NCBI GenBank assembly: GCA_947453725.1
Contig: CANGHH010000006.1
Coordinates: forward strand, 1-64,000
Length of the DNA stretch: 64,000 nt
Reading direction: 5' to 3'
DNA from: Betaproteobacteria bacterium
GTDB lineage: Bacteria; Pseudomonadota; Gammaproteobacteria; Burkholderiales; Burkholderiaceae_C
The position numbers and the translations under genes are program-made. The notes beneath the pieces were generated by a model. The model searched no databases. It was given only the letters and a program-made list of their open reading frames with translations, and had not been told where the DNA came from. Below, one piece after another: positions 52,642 to 61,566 of the stretch. The first letter of the stretch is position 1. The number at the start of each line of letters is the position of its first letter.

Positions 52642-52678
52642 AAACGGGCGCCCCGTCAAGCCGACGGGGCGCCCGTTT
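52642..52678. terminator. 16-bp perfect-stem hairpin between rpoZ and spoT
   Basis: The arms AAACGGGCGCCCCGTC and GACGGGGCGCCCGTTT with loop AAGCC form a perfect 16-bp stem. On the minus strand it is followed by only TTT before GC. It lies 20 bp after the rpoZ stop and 64 bp before the spoT start, so it should act as a terminator or attenuator within an otherwise single operon. Confidence 0.75.
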
Positions 52679-52698
52679 TCGGGCCGGTCAAGGCTGCG

Positions 52699-52902
52699 TC
52701 AGATCGGCACCTTGCGCAGCATCTCGATGCCGACCTCGCCGGCGGCGATCTCGCGCAGCGCGGTCACGCCGGGCTTGTTCTTGGTCTCGATCTTGGGCGC
52801 GTGGCCCTGGCTCAGCATGCGCGCGCGGTAGGTGGCAGCCAACACCAGCTGGAAGCGGTTGGGGATCTTGACGAGGCAGTCTTCGACGGTGATGCGGGCC
52901 AT
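52699..52902 (-). CDS. rpoZ: DNA-directed RNA polymerase omega subunit
   Basis: The product is 67 residues and begins [20 protein letters not shown], the near-invariant omega N-terminus. [17 protein letters not shown] and [17 protein letters not shown] follow the family exactly. It assists RNA polymerase assembly and forms part of the ppGpp site at the beta'-omega interface, which suits its place beside spoT. It lies 81 bp after gmk. Confidence 0.95.
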   Translation of the reverse strand: MARITVEDCLVKIPNRFQLVLAATYRARMLSQGHAPKIETKNKPGVTALREIAAGEVGIEMLRKVPI

Positions 52903-52983
52903 GGTGTCCTTCGGGGTGATCTTGCCGGTCGCGTGCCGGTGGGGTGCCGGCGGTGTGCCGGCGGTTCGAGCGGGGTCTTCGGA

Positions 52984-53619
52984 TCAGTCCAGTCCCAGTG
53001 CCGCAAACACCTGCGAGCGGTTGCGCAATTGGGCGGCGTACTTCAGGCGCTGGGCGTGAACCACGGCTTTCAGATCGAAAACGGCTTTCTCGAACAGGCT
53101 GTTGATGATAACAAAGTCGAAGTGCCGGGCCTGTGCCACCTCGTGGCGGGCATTGGCCAGCCGCGTGGCGATGACCTCGGGCTGGTCCTCGCCGCGCCGG
53201 TTCAGGCGCTGCGCCAGCTCGTCCCAGCTGGGCGGCAGGATGAAGATCAGCACCGCGTGCTGGAAGATCTGCTTGATCTGCAGTGCGCCCTGCCAGTCGA
53301 TTTCCAGCACCACATCGTCGCCGTGGACGAGCCGTTCCTGGATCGCGCGGCGGCTGGTGCCGTAGTGGTTGCCGTGCACCTGGGCATGCTCGAAGAACTC
53401 GCCGCCTTCGATCATCGCCAGGAAGGTGGCTTCGTCGACGAAGTGGTACTCGCGGCCCTGCACCTCCTGCCCGCGCGGTGCGCGCGTGGTGTGCGACACC
53501 GAGACCGTCAGGTGGGAGTCGATTTCCAGCAGCGCCTTGACGAGGCTGGACTTGCCGGCGCCGCTGGGCGCGGCGACGCAGAAGAGATTGCCGGGGGTTT
53601 CCATCGGCTGATTTTCCAC
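52984..53619 (-). CDS. gmk: guanylate kinase
   Basis: The product is 211 residues. The P-loop APSGAGKSS (18-26) and the GMP-binding [20 protein letters not shown] segment are complete, as is [13 protein letters not shown]. It phosphorylates GMP to GDP. It begins the gmk-rpoZ-spoT run on the minus strand and is divergent from the WYL-regulator gene across 62 bp. yicC, often its immediate neighbour, is displaced by about 3.7 kb here. Confidence 0.96.
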   Translation of the reverse strand: MENQPMETPGNLFCVAAPSGAGKSSLVKALLEIDSHLTVSVSHTTRAPRGQEVQGREYHFVDEATFLAMIEGGEFFEHAQVHGNHYGTSRRAIQERLVHGDDVVLEIDWQGALQIKQIFQHAVLIFILPPSWDELAQRLNRRGEDQPEVIATRLANARHEVAQARHFDFVIINSLFEKAVFDLKAVVHAQRLKYAAQLRNRSQVFAALGLD

Positions 53620-53681
53620 CAGATGGCGCTGCCGCTACAGTTGCAGGCGCCCACACCCCGAGTGCGCCAGCTCGCCACCGC

Positions 53682-54668
53682 ATGACCAAGACGGCCCGGG
53701 TCTACAAAATCGAAACGCTCATCCGCAACCGCGGCCATGTGAGCTTCCAGACCCTGCTCGAAGAACTGGAGGTATCGCCGGCCACGCTGAAGCGCGACCT
53801 CGACTACCTGAAGGACCGGCTGGGCGCGCCGATCGTCTACGACCGGGGCCTCAACGGCTACCAGTTCACCCAGGACCGGCGCGGCGAGAAGCACGAGCTG
53901 CCGGGCCTGTGGTTCAACGAGCGCGAGCTCTACAGCCTGTTGATGGCCCACCAGTTGCTGAGCGAGCTGGACACCGAAGGCGTGATCAGCCGCCACCTGC
54001 AGCCGCTGCTCGAACGCATCCACCAGATGTTGGGTCCCGACGAGGGCGATGCCCAGTCGCTGCTCAAGCGGGTGCGCATCATCAATTCCGCGCGCCGGCC
54101 GGTGCCGGGCAAGTTCTTCGAACTGGTGGTCGAGGCCCTGTTGAACCGCCGCCGCATCCGCATGCGGTACCTGACGCGCAGCCGCGCCGAGACCAGCGAG
54201 CGCGAGGTGTCGCCGCAGCGCATGGTGCACCACCGGAACACCTGGTACCTGGACGGCTGGTGCCACCGCAGCGACGGTCTGCGGCGCTTCTCGCTGGACG
54301 CCATCGAGCACGCCGAACTGCTGACGACCATGGCCAAGGTGGTCGCCGCGAAGACGATGGAAGCGGCCATGGACGGCGGCTACGGTATCTACGCCGGTGC
54401 CCAGCGCCATTGGGCGACGCTGGTCTTCGCGGCGCAGGCGGCGCAATGGGTCAGCCGCGAAGAGTGGCATGCCGAGCAGCGCGGGCTGTGGCTGGCTGAC
54501 GGTTCCTTTGAACTGCAGATTCCCTACGTCGACGAAACCGAGATCGCGATGGATATCCTGCGCCACGGCAGCGAGGTGCGGGTCCAGGCGCCCGACAGCC
54601 TGGTGCAGCGGGTGGCCAGCCAGCTCGAGGCGGCGGCCGCACAGTACCGGGCCGCGGCAGGGCCGTGA
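53682..54668 (+). CDS. WYL domain transcriptional regulator
   Basis: The product is 328 residues. An N-terminal winged helix of the HTH_11/DeoR kind (VYKIETLIRNRGHVSFQTLL, VSPATLKRDLDYLKDRLG) is followed by a WYL domain (about 150-235) with RRIRMRYLTRS and the characteristic NTWYLDGWCHRSDGLRRFSL, then the WCX C-terminal extension. WYL domains bind nucleic acid or nucleotides, and such regulators occur in DNA-damage and phage-defence control. It is divergent from gmk. The target is unknown; it is the first gene of an insert between gmk and yicC. Confidence 0.9.
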   Translation: MTKTARVYKIETLIRNRGHVSFQTLLEELEVSPATLKRDLDYLKDRLGAPIVYDRGLNGYQFTQDRRGEKHELPGLWFNERELYSLLMAHQLLSELDTEGVISRHLQPLLERIHQMLGPDEGDAQSLLKRVRIINSARRPVPGKFFELVVEALLNRRRIRMRYLTRSRAETSEREVSPQRMVHHRNTWYLDGWCHRSDGLRRFSLDAIEHAELLTTMAKVVAAKTMEAAMDGGYGIYAGAQRHWATLVFAAQAAQWVSREEWHAEQRGLWLADGSFELQIPYVDETEIAMDILRHGSEVRVQAPDSLVQRVASQLEAAAAQYRAAAGP

Positions 54669-54879
54669 CCAGCGCCCGCGCACCGGGGCGCGGCCACCGT
54701 GGTGACGAGGGCCACGCCCAGGCTGCTGGCGTTCGAGCCGCCCCTCTTCCTTTACAGGCCGGGCTGTGTACGCCTTCAACCGGCCGGGTGGTCTGCGCGG
54801 GCATCCACCAGAGCGAAATCCCCAGCCTGATGTTCGGCAGGCGACAGACCAGCCGCGCCATCGGTGCGAACATGGTCGG
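54669..54879. other. intergenic gap upstream of the SOUL gene
   Basis: No complete gene is seen in these 211 bp. A minus-strand frame with protein-like text (MFAPMARLVCRLPNIRLGIS, about 54800-54872) has no convincing start, length or family and is treated as chance or a remnant. Confidence 0.4.
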
Positions 54880-55542
54880 ATGACACGTCCAAGCCCGCAC
54901 GATCTCTTTCCTCCCCGCCGTGCCTTCGGCGCGGGCCTGCTTGCAGCACTTGCACTGAGCGCCATGCCCATGACCAGTCACGCCACCGAAGAGCCGGCCT
55001 ACCAGATCGTTCGCCAAGTCGCCGGCATCGAGGTGCGGCAGTACGCTGCCTACACGGTGGCCGAAGTCGTGGTCGCCGGCCCGGCTGCTGAAGCCGGCAG
55101 CCAGGCCTTCCCGATCCTGGCCGGCTACATCTTCGGCAAGAACAAGGGCGAGCGGCAGTTCGCGATGACGGCGCCCGTGACGCAGGCCGCCGTGCCGGTG
55201 AAGCTGGAAATGACCGCCCCGGTCACGCAGACCGCCACGCCCGGCGGCTTCCTCGTGCAGTTCGTCCTGCCGCGTGGCGTGACGGTGGCCAGCGCGCCGG
55301 AACCGCTGGACGCACGCGTCCAGCTGCGCGAGGTGCTGCCCAGCCAGGTGGCCGTCATCCGCTACTCGGGCTTCTGGTCCGAGGCGAACGACGGCGAGCA
55401 CCTGGCGAAGCTGCAGGCGGCCCTGCGCAGCGCCGACCTGACCTGGACCGGTGAGGCGGTGTACGCGCGCTACAACGCGCCTTTCACGCCCTGGTTCATG
55501 CGGCGCAACGAGGTCTGGCTGCACTTGGCGCCGGCCCGCTGA
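54880..55542 (+). CDS. exported SOUL haem-binding family protein
   Basis: The product is 220 residues from ATG 54880. A Tat-like signal (PPRRAFGAGLLAALALSAMP) is cleaved near SHA-TEEP. The mature part is a SOUL domain: YQIVRQVAGIEVRQYAAYTV, FPILAGYIFGKNKGERQFAM, a doubled MTAPVTQ motif and VIRYSGFWSE. Bacterial SOUL proteins are small, usually periplasmic, and poorly understood; some bind haem. It stands alone between the WYL gene and a convergent small ORF. Confidence 0.88.
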   Translation: MTRPSPHDLFPPRRAFGAGLLAALALSAMPMTSHATEEPAYQIVRQVAGIEVRQYAAYTVAEVVVAGPAAEAGSQAFPILAGYIFGKNKGERQFAMTAPVTQAAVPVKLEMTAPVTQTATPGGFLVQFVLPRGVTVASAPEPLDARVQLREVLPSQVAVIRYSGFWSEANDGEHLAKLQAALRSADLTWTGEAVYARYNAPFTPWFMRRNEVWLHLAPAR

Positions 55543-55574
55543 GCGCCAGCGGCGCTCAGGCGCCGCACGGCCCT

Positions 55575-55796
55575 TCATTCCAGCAGCACCAGGTGACCGT
55601 GGTCCTGGGCGGCTTCGATCTCTTCGACCGGCAGGGCCACCGAGCTCTGGCCGCGCGCGCCCCAGATGATGTCGATCGAGCGCCCGCCGAAGCTCTCGAC
55701 GAGGCAGGGGCCGATGGGGATGTTCTGTTTTCGGCCACTGCCGGCCCGGTAGGAAACCGGTCCCGTGATCCGTGCGCGTCGTGTCGTGATGTCCAT
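55575..55796 (-). CDS. conserved-looking 73-residue protein of unknown function
   Basis: The start is ATG 55796 (MDITTRRARITGPVSYRAGS), the first Met after which the frame looks protein-like; upstream codons to 55913 do not. It has no signal peptide or membrane segment. The segment RKQNIPIGPCLVESFGGRSI then DIIWGARGQSSVALPVEEI and an acidic C-terminus suggest a compact beta-rich fold. No family is recognised. It faces the SOUL gene tail-to-tail and diverges from cbpA across 191 bp. Confidence 0.65.
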   Translation of the reverse strand: MDITTRRARITGPVSYRAGSGRKQNIPIGPCLVESFGGRSIDIIWGARGQSSVALPVEEIEAAQDHGHLVLLE

Positions 55797-55987
55797 GTCT
55801 TTTTCCGGCTTGCAGAGCAGGAACCAGCCTGCGCGGACCGTGCGGCGTGGTCTGTGCGACAGCGAACGCGCGCTTCGGGGTTCGGGCTCCGCCGGGCGTG
55901 TTCGCTGCCGCACGGTCGGCAGGACCGCGCGCGCTTAGGCTGGCTCTCGATGCGGCTGGTGCATCGACCTGAAGCCGAAAGCCCCGC

Positions 55988-56980
55988 ATGGAATTCAAGG
56001 ACTACTACGCCACGCTCGGTGTCGGGCGCAGTGCGACGCCGGATGAAATCAAGCGCGCCTACCGCAAGCTGGCCCGCAAGTACCACCCCGACGTCAGCAA
56101 GGAGCCCGACGCCGAGGCCCGCTTCAAGGCCGTTGCCGAAGCGCACGAAGCCCTGATCGATGCCGAACGCCGGGCGGCCTATGACGACATCGCACAGCGC
56201 CATGCCAGCGGGCAGCCCTTCGAACCGCCAGCCGGCTGGGACAGCGGCTTCGAGTACACCGGCCGTGGCCCTGGCGGCATGCCGGGCCGCCCGCCCCACG
56301 GCCATGCCGGCGATGCAGGGGACTTCAGCGACTTCTTCGAATCGCTGTTCGGCCGTGGCGATTTCGGCGGTACCGCAGGCCCGCCGCGCCGCAACGCGGG
56401 CGCGGGGCCCGTGCCGGGGCGTGACCACCATGCCAAGGTGGCCATCGACCTGCTGGACGCTTACCAGGGCGGCCGACGCGCGATCTCGCTGCGCATGCCT
56501 GTGGTGGACGCGACGGGGCGCACCACGCTCCAGTCGCGGCAACTCGAAGTCCGGATCCCCAAGGGCGTTCGCGAAGGCCAGCACCTGCGGCTGGCGGGCC
56601 AGGGTGCGGCCGGGCAGGGTGGTGCGCCGGCCGGCGACCTGTACCTGGAACTGCAGATCCTGCCGCACCCGGTCTTCCGGCTGGAAGGCGGCGACCTCAG
56701 CTTCGACCTGCCGGTCGCGCCCTGGGAGGCGGCACTCGGCGCCACGGTGACGGCGCCGACGCCCGATGGCCGCGTGCAGCTCAGCGTGCCGCCGGGGTCG
56801 TCGCAAGGGCGCAGGCTGCGCCTGAAGGGCAAGGGCCTGCCCGGCAAGCTGCCAGGCGACCTCTACGCGGTACTGAGCATCGCCTTGCCGCCCGCGGTGG
56901 CTGAGCCTGAACAGGCGGCTTACGGCGCGCTCGCCCGCGCTTTCGCCACCTACAACCCCCGAGCCGCACTGGAGGCTTGA
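55988..56980 (+). CDS. cbpA: DnaJ-class co-chaperone CbpA
   Basis: The product is 330 residues. The J-domain (1-70) has the HPD triad at 33-35. A Gly/Phe-rich linker (about 75-140) follows, then two CTD beta domains ([40 protein letters not shown]), with no zinc-finger region. This is the class II/CbpA layout. It stimulates DnaK and may bind curved DNA. The cbpM gene follows, its start next to the cbpA stop, which confirms CbpA rather than DnaJ. Confidence 0.93.
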   Translation: MEFKDYYATLGVGRSATPDEIKRAYRKLARKYHPDVSKEPDAEARFKAVAEAHEALIDAERRAAYDDIAQRHASGQPFEPPAGWDSGFEYTGRGPGGMPGRPPHGHAGDAGDFSDFFESLFGRGDFGGTAGPPRRNAGAGPVPGRDHHAKVAIDLLDAYQGGRRAISLRMPVVDATGRTTLQSRQLEVRIPKGVREGQHLRLAGQGAAGQGGAPAGDLYLELQILPHPVFRLEGGDLSFDLPVAPWEAALGATVTAPTPDGRVQLSVPPGSSQGRRLRLKGKGLPGKLPGDLYAVLSIALPPAVAEPEQAAYGALARAFATYNPRAALEA

Positions 56981-56985
56981 AGACC

Positions 56986-57294
56986 ATGGCCGATTTCCAA
57001 GTCCTCGTGCCCGAAGCCCTTGTCATCGAAGAGGAACTGTGTTTCACGCTGTCCGAGTTGTGCCAGGCCGGCGGCGCCCAGCCGGCGCTGGTGCAATCGC
57101 TGGTCGGCGAAGGCCTGCTGCAGCCGACCGGGCGGGGTCCGCAAGAATGGCAATTCCCGGGCGCCGCCTTGCCGCAGACGCGCCGGGTGCTGCGCCTGGC
57201 CCGTGATTTCGAATTGGGCCTGGCGGCCGTGGGCCTGGTGATGGACCTGCTGGCCGAGATCGACCGCCTGCGCGCCGGACTGCACCCGTCTTGA
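56986..57294 (+). CDS. cbpM: chaperone modulator CbpM
   Basis: The product is 102 residues from ATG 56986 with GGAGG at 56971-56975; a TTG at 56977 overlaps the cbpA stop and would add three residues. MerR-like helical text is visible (ELCFTLSELCQAGGAQPALV, VQSLVGEGLLQPTG, RRVLRLARDFELGLAAVGLV). CbpM binds the J-domain of CbpA and inhibits it. Coupling to cbpA ensures paired synthesis. Confidence 0.9.
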   Translation: MADFQVLVPEALVIEEELCFTLSELCQAGGAQPALVQSLVGEGLLQPTGRGPQEWQFPGAALPQTRRVLRLARDFELGLAAVGLVMDLLAEIDRLRAGLHPS

Positions 57295-57328
57295 ACGCGG
57301 GCGGTGCGGGCCGGTTCGTGCCGAGCGG

Positions 57329-58219
57329 CTACTCGATGTTCTGCACCTGCTCGCGCATCTGCTCGATGGCCACTTTCATCTCGACCGAGACGGTGGTCAG
57401 TTCCAGCGCCGCCGACTTCGAGCCCAGGGTATTGGCCTCGCGCTGCAGCTCCTGGATCAGGAATTCCAGCCGTTTGCCGAGTTCGCCGCCGGCCTTCAGC
57501 AGGCGTTCGATTTCGTCGAGGTGCGAAGCCAGCCGGCCCAGTTCCTCGGCCACGTCGATGCGGATGGCGTAAGACGCGGCTTCGCCCATCGCGCGTTCGT
57601 GCAGCGCTTGCTCGGGCACGGCCGCGCCGGCCTGCACCGTGGTCAGCGCTTCGGCCCAGCGTTCCAGGAAGCGCTGCTGCTGGCGCTGCACCACGGCCGG
57701 CACCAGCGGCGCGGCCAGCGCTGCCAGCTCGCGCAGGCGGCCGACGCGTTCGAGCAGGATCGCGGCGAGCCGCGCGCCTTCGCGGGCGCGGGCCTCGCGC
57801 AGGCCTTCGATGCACAGCCTGGCCGCCTCCAGCGCCGGCTCGTCCAGCTTCTGCGCCGTGCTGCCGCCCTGGCACCAGAGCAGCACCTCGTTGACGCTCA
57901 GGCTGCGCGCCTGCGGCAGCCAGCCCTGGATCGCCGACTGCTGGTAGGCCAGGCGGTTCAGTTGGTCGGACGTCGGCGCGGGCAGGGCGCTGTCCGATTC
58001 GCGGGCGGAGGACACGCGCAGTTCGATCTTGCCGCGCCGGAAAGCGCCGGTCAGCTGTTCGCGCAGCGCCGGTTCCAGGCCCCGCAATTCGTCGGGCAGG
58101 CGCAGCGCCAGGTCGAGGAAACGGCCGTTCACCGAGCGCGCTTCCACGCTCACCGAAGCGGCCGTCTCCGAGGCTGTCGAGGCCGCATTCGCGTAACCCG
58201 TCATGCTATAAACAGCCAT
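57329..58219 (-). CDS. yicC: YicC/YloC family endoribonuclease
   Basis: The product is 296 residues. The N-terminus AVYSMTGYANAASTASETAA matches the family (SMTGYAR...), and the C-terminal EANTLGSKSAALELTTVSVE, MKVAIEQMREQVQNIE block is the best-conserved part. E. coli YicC and relatives cleave RNA. It ends on the left toward the cbpM gene (convergent) and is divergent from the Ser/Thr kinase gene with only 29 bp between starts. In many relatives it lies directly beside gmk; here five genes intervene. Confidence 0.93.
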   Translation of the reverse strand: MAVYSMTGYANAASTASETAASVSVEARSVNGRFLDLALRLPDELRGLEPALREQLTGAFRRGKIELRVSSARESDSALPAPTSDQLNRLAYQQSAIQGWLPQARSLSVNEVLLWCQGGSTAQKLDEPALEAARLCIEGLREARAREGARLAAILLERVGRLRELAALAAPLVPAVVQRQQQRFLERWAEALTTVQAGAAVPEQALHERAMGEAASYAIRIDVAEELGRLASHLDEIERLLKAGGELGKRLEFLIQELQREANTLGSKSAALELTTVSVEMKVAIEQMREQVQNIE

Positions 58220-58248
58220 CCTTTTCGCCCCCAGAGTGATCGTCGATT

Positions 58249-59217
58249 ATGTCCAAGCCCAAGCCCGCACCCTTGCCTTCGGGCACCGTGGTGGGCGGCT
58301 ACAAGATCATCAAGAAACTGGCGGCTGGCGGTTTCGGCGTGGTCTACCTGGCGGAGCACGAAAAGGACCATCTGGTCGCGATCAAGGAATACCTGCCGGC
58401 CTCGCTGGCCGAGCGCTCGACCGGTGAACTGACGCCCCGCGTCAAGCCCGACAAGCAGCCGCTTTACCGGCTGGGTCTGAAGAGCTTCTTCGAGGAAGGC
58501 CGCTCGCTGGCGCAGATCAGCCACCCCAGCGTGGTCAGCGTGCTGAACTTCTTCCGCGAGAACGAAACCGTCTACATGGTGATGAACTACCTGCAGGGCG
58601 ACACGCTGCAGGACTTCATCGTCACCGCCCGCGACCTGAAGCGCGACAAGGTGTTCCGCGAGTCGAGCATCCGCAGCCTGTTCGACGAGATGTTGCGGGG
58701 CCTGCGCATCGTGCACCAGCACAAGATGCTGCACCTCGACATCAAGCCGGCGAATGTGTTCGTTACGAACGACAACAAGGCCGTGATGCTGGACTTCGGC
58801 GCCGCGCGCGAGGTGCTGAGCAAGGAAGGCAACTTCATCCGCCCGATGTACACGCCGGGCTTCGCCGCGCCCGAGATGTACCGCCGCGACGGCACCCTGG
58901 GCCCGTGGACCGACATCTACGCCATCGGCGCCTGCATCTACGCCTGCATGCAGGGCTACCCGCCGAACGACGCGCCGCAGCGCATCGAGAAAGACCGTCT
59001 GACGCTGAGCCTTTCACGCCTGCGCAACATCTATTCCGACAACCTGATCGAGGTGACGGAATGGTGCATGTCGCTCGACCCGCTGAGCCGGCCGCAAAGC
59101 GTGTTCGCGTTGCAGAAGGAACTGGCGCGCGAGACCGAGCGCCGCTACACCAAGCTGAGCTTCAGCGAGCGCCTGAAGCTGCAGCTGGAAACGCTGAAGA
59201 CCGGGCAGAAGGCGTGA
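58249..59217 (+). CDS. eukaryotic-type serine/threonine protein kinase
   Basis: The product is 322 residues: a kinase domain with little else and no membrane segment or PASTA repeats. Seen are the Gly-rich loop AAGGFGVVYLAE, Lys46 (VAIKEYLP), the catalytic HLDIKPANV at 162-170 (Asp164, Lys166, Asn169), the DFG at 182-184 and the APEM activation-loop end. It is the first gene of a run with a PP2C phosphatase gene 29 bp downstream, so the pair probably forms a reversible Ser/Thr phosphorylation switch. The substrates are unknown. Confidence 0.93.
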   Translation: MSKPKPAPLPSGTVVGGYKIIKKLAAGGFGVVYLAEHEKDHLVAIKEYLPASLAERSTGELTPRVKPDKQPLYRLGLKSFFEEGRSLAQISHPSVVSVLNFFRENETVYMVMNYLQGDTLQDFIVTARDLKRDKVFRESSIRSLFDEMLRGLRIVHQHKMLHLDIKPANVFVTNDNKAVMLDFGAAREVLSKEGNFIRPMYTPGFAAPEMYRRDGTLGPWTDIYAIGACIYACMQGYPPNDAPQRIEKDRLTLSLSRLRNIYSDNLIEVTEWCMSLDPLSRPQSVFALQKELARETERRYTKLSFSERLKLQLETLKTGQKA

Positions 59218-59246
59218 GCCCGAACCGGCTGGCCCGCTGACGCGCC

Positions 59247-60161
59247 ATGCAGTTTTCCGTTTACCAGGTCAGCCGTCGTGGCGGCCGCGACAAGAACGAA
59301 GACCGCGTGGGCTACTGCTACACGCGGGACGCCGGTCTGTTCGCGCTGGCCGATGGCATGGGTGGCCACCCGGAAGGCGAAGTCGCTTCTCAACTGGCGC
59401 TGCAGACCCTGTCGGCACTGTTCCAGCGCGAAGCCAAGCCGCGACTGCGCGACCCGCTGCGCTTCCTGCAAGACGCCACGCTGGCCGGACATCGCCAGCT
59501 CTTGCGCTACGCCACCGGCCGCGCGCTGCTGGATACGCCGCGCACCACACTGGTGGCCTGCGTGATCCAGGACAACACGGCCTACTGGTCGCATTGCGGC
59601 GATTCGCGCCTGTACCTGGTGCGCGGCGACAAGCTGGTGGCGCGCACCCGCGATCATTCCTACTCCGAGCTGCAGGAGACGCTGGCGCTGGTGGCGCCCG
59701 TCGGCAGCCGCGTCAATCGCAATGTGCTGTTCACCTGCCTGGGCAGCCCGGGCAAGCCCGTTGTCGACACCGCCGGCCCGCTGGCCGTACAGCCCGGCGA
59801 TCGCTTGATGCTGTGCTCGGACGGCCTGTGGGGCGCGCTCAGCGACACCACCATCACCGAGGTGCTGAGCAGCCGGCCCGTGGCCGACGCGGTGCCCGAG
59901 CTGGTCGAGCGCGCACTGCGGGCGGCCGGCGAAAAGAGCGACAACGTCACGGTGCTGGCCCTGGAATGGGAGTCGGCCGAAGAGCTGGACGCGCGCGCCG
60001 GCGTGTCGACCCGGTCGCTCGGCGAAGAGGTCTTCGCCTCCACCATCCAGGCCAGCCTGGCCGATGCGGCCAGCATGGAAGACCTCGATGAAGCCGAGAT
60101 CGAACGTTCGATCCGCGAGATCAACGAAGCCATCGAGCGCAGTTCCAGGAAACGACGCTAG
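59247..60161 (+). CDS. PP2C-family serine/threonine phosphatase
   Basis: The product is 304 residues. The metal-binding motifs NEDR (17-20), ADGMGGH (35-41), CGDSRLYLV and the C-terminal DNVTVLAL give the PPM fold with its acidic ligands. An acidic C-terminal tail ([20 protein letters not shown]) of about 50 residues is extra. It follows the kinase gene with matching orientation and 29-bp spacing, so it is the likely antagonist. It precedes rph by 50 bp. Confidence 0.93.
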   Translation: MQFSVYQVSRRGGRDKNEDRVGYCYTRDAGLFALADGMGGHPEGEVASQLALQTLSALFQREAKPRLRDPLRFLQDATLAGHRQLLRYATGRALLDTPRTTLVACVIQDNTAYWSHCGDSRLYLVRGDKLVARTRDHSYSELQETLALVAPVGSRVNRNVLFTCLGSPGKPVVDTAGPLAVQPGDRLMLCSDGLWGALSDTTITEVLSSRPVADAVPELVERALRAAGEKSDNVTVLALEWESAEELDARAGVSTRSLGEEVFASTIQASLADAASMEDLDEAEIERSIREINEAIERSSRKRR

Positions 60162-60211
60162 ACCCACCCTTGCAGCGCCTGCGGCGCTGCCCCGTACCCG
60201 AGAAAGAAAAC

Positions 60212-60940
60212 ATGAGTCTTGAACGTTCTGCCGGCCGCCTGGCCGATGCGCTGCGCCCGGTCACCCTCCAGCGCGGCTATACCCGGCACGCCGAGGGCTC
60301 GGTGCTGGTCTGCTTCGGCGATACCCAGGTGCTGTGCACAGCCTCGGTCGAAGAGAAGGTACCGCCGCACAAGCGCAGCAGCGGCGAAGGCTGGGTGACC
60401 GCCGAGTACGGGATGCTGCCGCGTGCCACCCACACCCGCAGCAACCGCGAGGCCGCGCGCGGCAAGCAGAGCGGCCGCACGCAGGAGATCCAGCGCCTGA
60501 TCGGGCGCAGCCTGCGCACCGTGTTCGACCTCGGCGCGCTGGGCGAGCGCAGCATCCTCATCGACTGCGACGTGCTGCAGGCCGACGGCGGCACGCGCAC
60601 AGCGGCCATCACCGGCGCCTTCGTGGCCGCCCACGACGCGGTCAGCTTCCTGCTGCAGCAGGGCCGCATCGCCAAAAGCCCGATCCGTGACTTCGTCGCG
60701 GCGGTGTCGGTGGGCGTGGTCCAGGGCACGCCGCTGCTGGACCTGGAATACACCGAGGACTCGACCTGCGACACCGACATGAACGTGGTGATGACCGGCA
60801 GCGGTGGCTTCGTCGAGGTCCAGGGCACGGCCGAAGGGCAGCCCTTCAGCCGCGCCGAGATGGACGCGCTGCTCGAGCTGGCCGCCAAGGGCATCCGCGA
60901 CCTCAACGCGTTGCAGAAGCTGGCGCTGGGCATCGCCTGA
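60212..60940 (+). CDS. rph: ribonuclease PH
   Basis: The product is 242 residues from ATG 60212 ([20 protein letters not shown]). It is a phosphate-dependent 3'-5' exonuclease that trims tRNA 3' ends. Family blocks are complete: [51 protein letters not shown] and [20 protein letters not shown]. It overlaps rdgB by one base (TGATG), in the common rph-rdgB-hemW order. Confidence 0.96.
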   Translation: MSLERSAGRLADALRPVTLQRGYTRHAEGSVLVCFGDTQVLCTASVEEKVPPHKRSSGEGWVTAEYGMLPRATHTRSNREAARGKQSGRTQEIQRLIGRSLRTVFDLGALGERSILIDCDVLQADGGTRTAAITGAFVAAHDAVSFLLQQGRIAKSPIRDFVAAVSVGVVQGTPLLDLEYTEDSTCDTDMNVVMTGSGGFVEVQGTAEGQPFSRAEMDALLELAAKGIRDLNALQKLALGIA

Positions 60941-61566
60941 TGCGTCTCGTCCTGGCCTCGAACAACGCCAAGAAGCTCAGCGAATTGCGGGTCTTGCTGG
61001 CCGGTATCGACGTCGAACTGGTGGCCCAGGGCGATCTGGGCATCCCCGAGGCCGACGAGCCTTTCCATACCTTCATCGAGAACGCCCTGGTCAAGGCCCG
61101 GCAGGCGGCGCACGCCTGCAGCGGCGCGGCCATCGCCGACGATTCGGGCGTCTGCGTCGACGCGCTCGGCGGAGAGCCGGGCGTGGCCTCGGCGCACTAC
61201 GCGGTCATCGCCACCGACGAGCCCGACCGCGAGGCGCGGCGCCGCATCCAGGACTCGGCCAACAACGCCCGCCTGCTGCAGCGGCTCGAAGGCGCCAGCG
61301 ACCGCCGCGCGCATTTCGTCAGCACGCTGGTGGCGGTGCGCCATGCGCAGGACCCGCAGCCGCTGGTGGCGGTGGGGCGCTGGCCGGGCGAAATCCTGGG
61401 CGCGCCGCGCGGCGCGCAGGGCTTCGGCTACGACCCGCTGATGTTCATTCCGGAACTGGGCTGCAGCGTTGCCGAGCTGGACGCCGCACAGAAGAACGCC
61501 CACAGCCACCGCGCGCTCGCCTGCGCGCAGATGCGACTGCTGCTGCGCGACGTGTGGCGGCTGTGA
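60940..61566 (+). CDS. rdgB: XTP/dITP diphosphatase (RdgB/HAM1)
   Basis: The product is 208 residues. The N-terminal RLVLASNNAKKLSELRVLLA, the IADDSGVCVDALGGEPGVAS motif and the FGYDPLMFIPELG block are all diagnostic. It hydrolyses deaminated purine nucleotides so that they are not put into DNA. Its start overlaps the rph stop, and its stop overlaps the hemW GTG start, so the three are translationally coupled. Confidence 0.95.
   Translation: MRLVLASNNAKKLSELRVLLAGIDVELVAQGDLGIPEADEPFHTFIENALVKARQAAHACSGAAIADDSGVCVDALGGEPGVASAHYAVIATDEPDREARRRIQDSANNARLLQRLEGASDRRAHFVSTLVAVRHAQDPQPLVAVGRWPGEILGAPRGAQGFGYDPLMFIPELGCSVAELDAAQKNAHSHRALACAQMRLLLRDVWRL

Noticed and set aside
54800-54872. Minus-strand fragment MFAPMARLVCRLPNIRLGIS as a gene
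   Set aside because: Too short, without a start signal or family match, and it overlaps the SOUL gene's upstream region.
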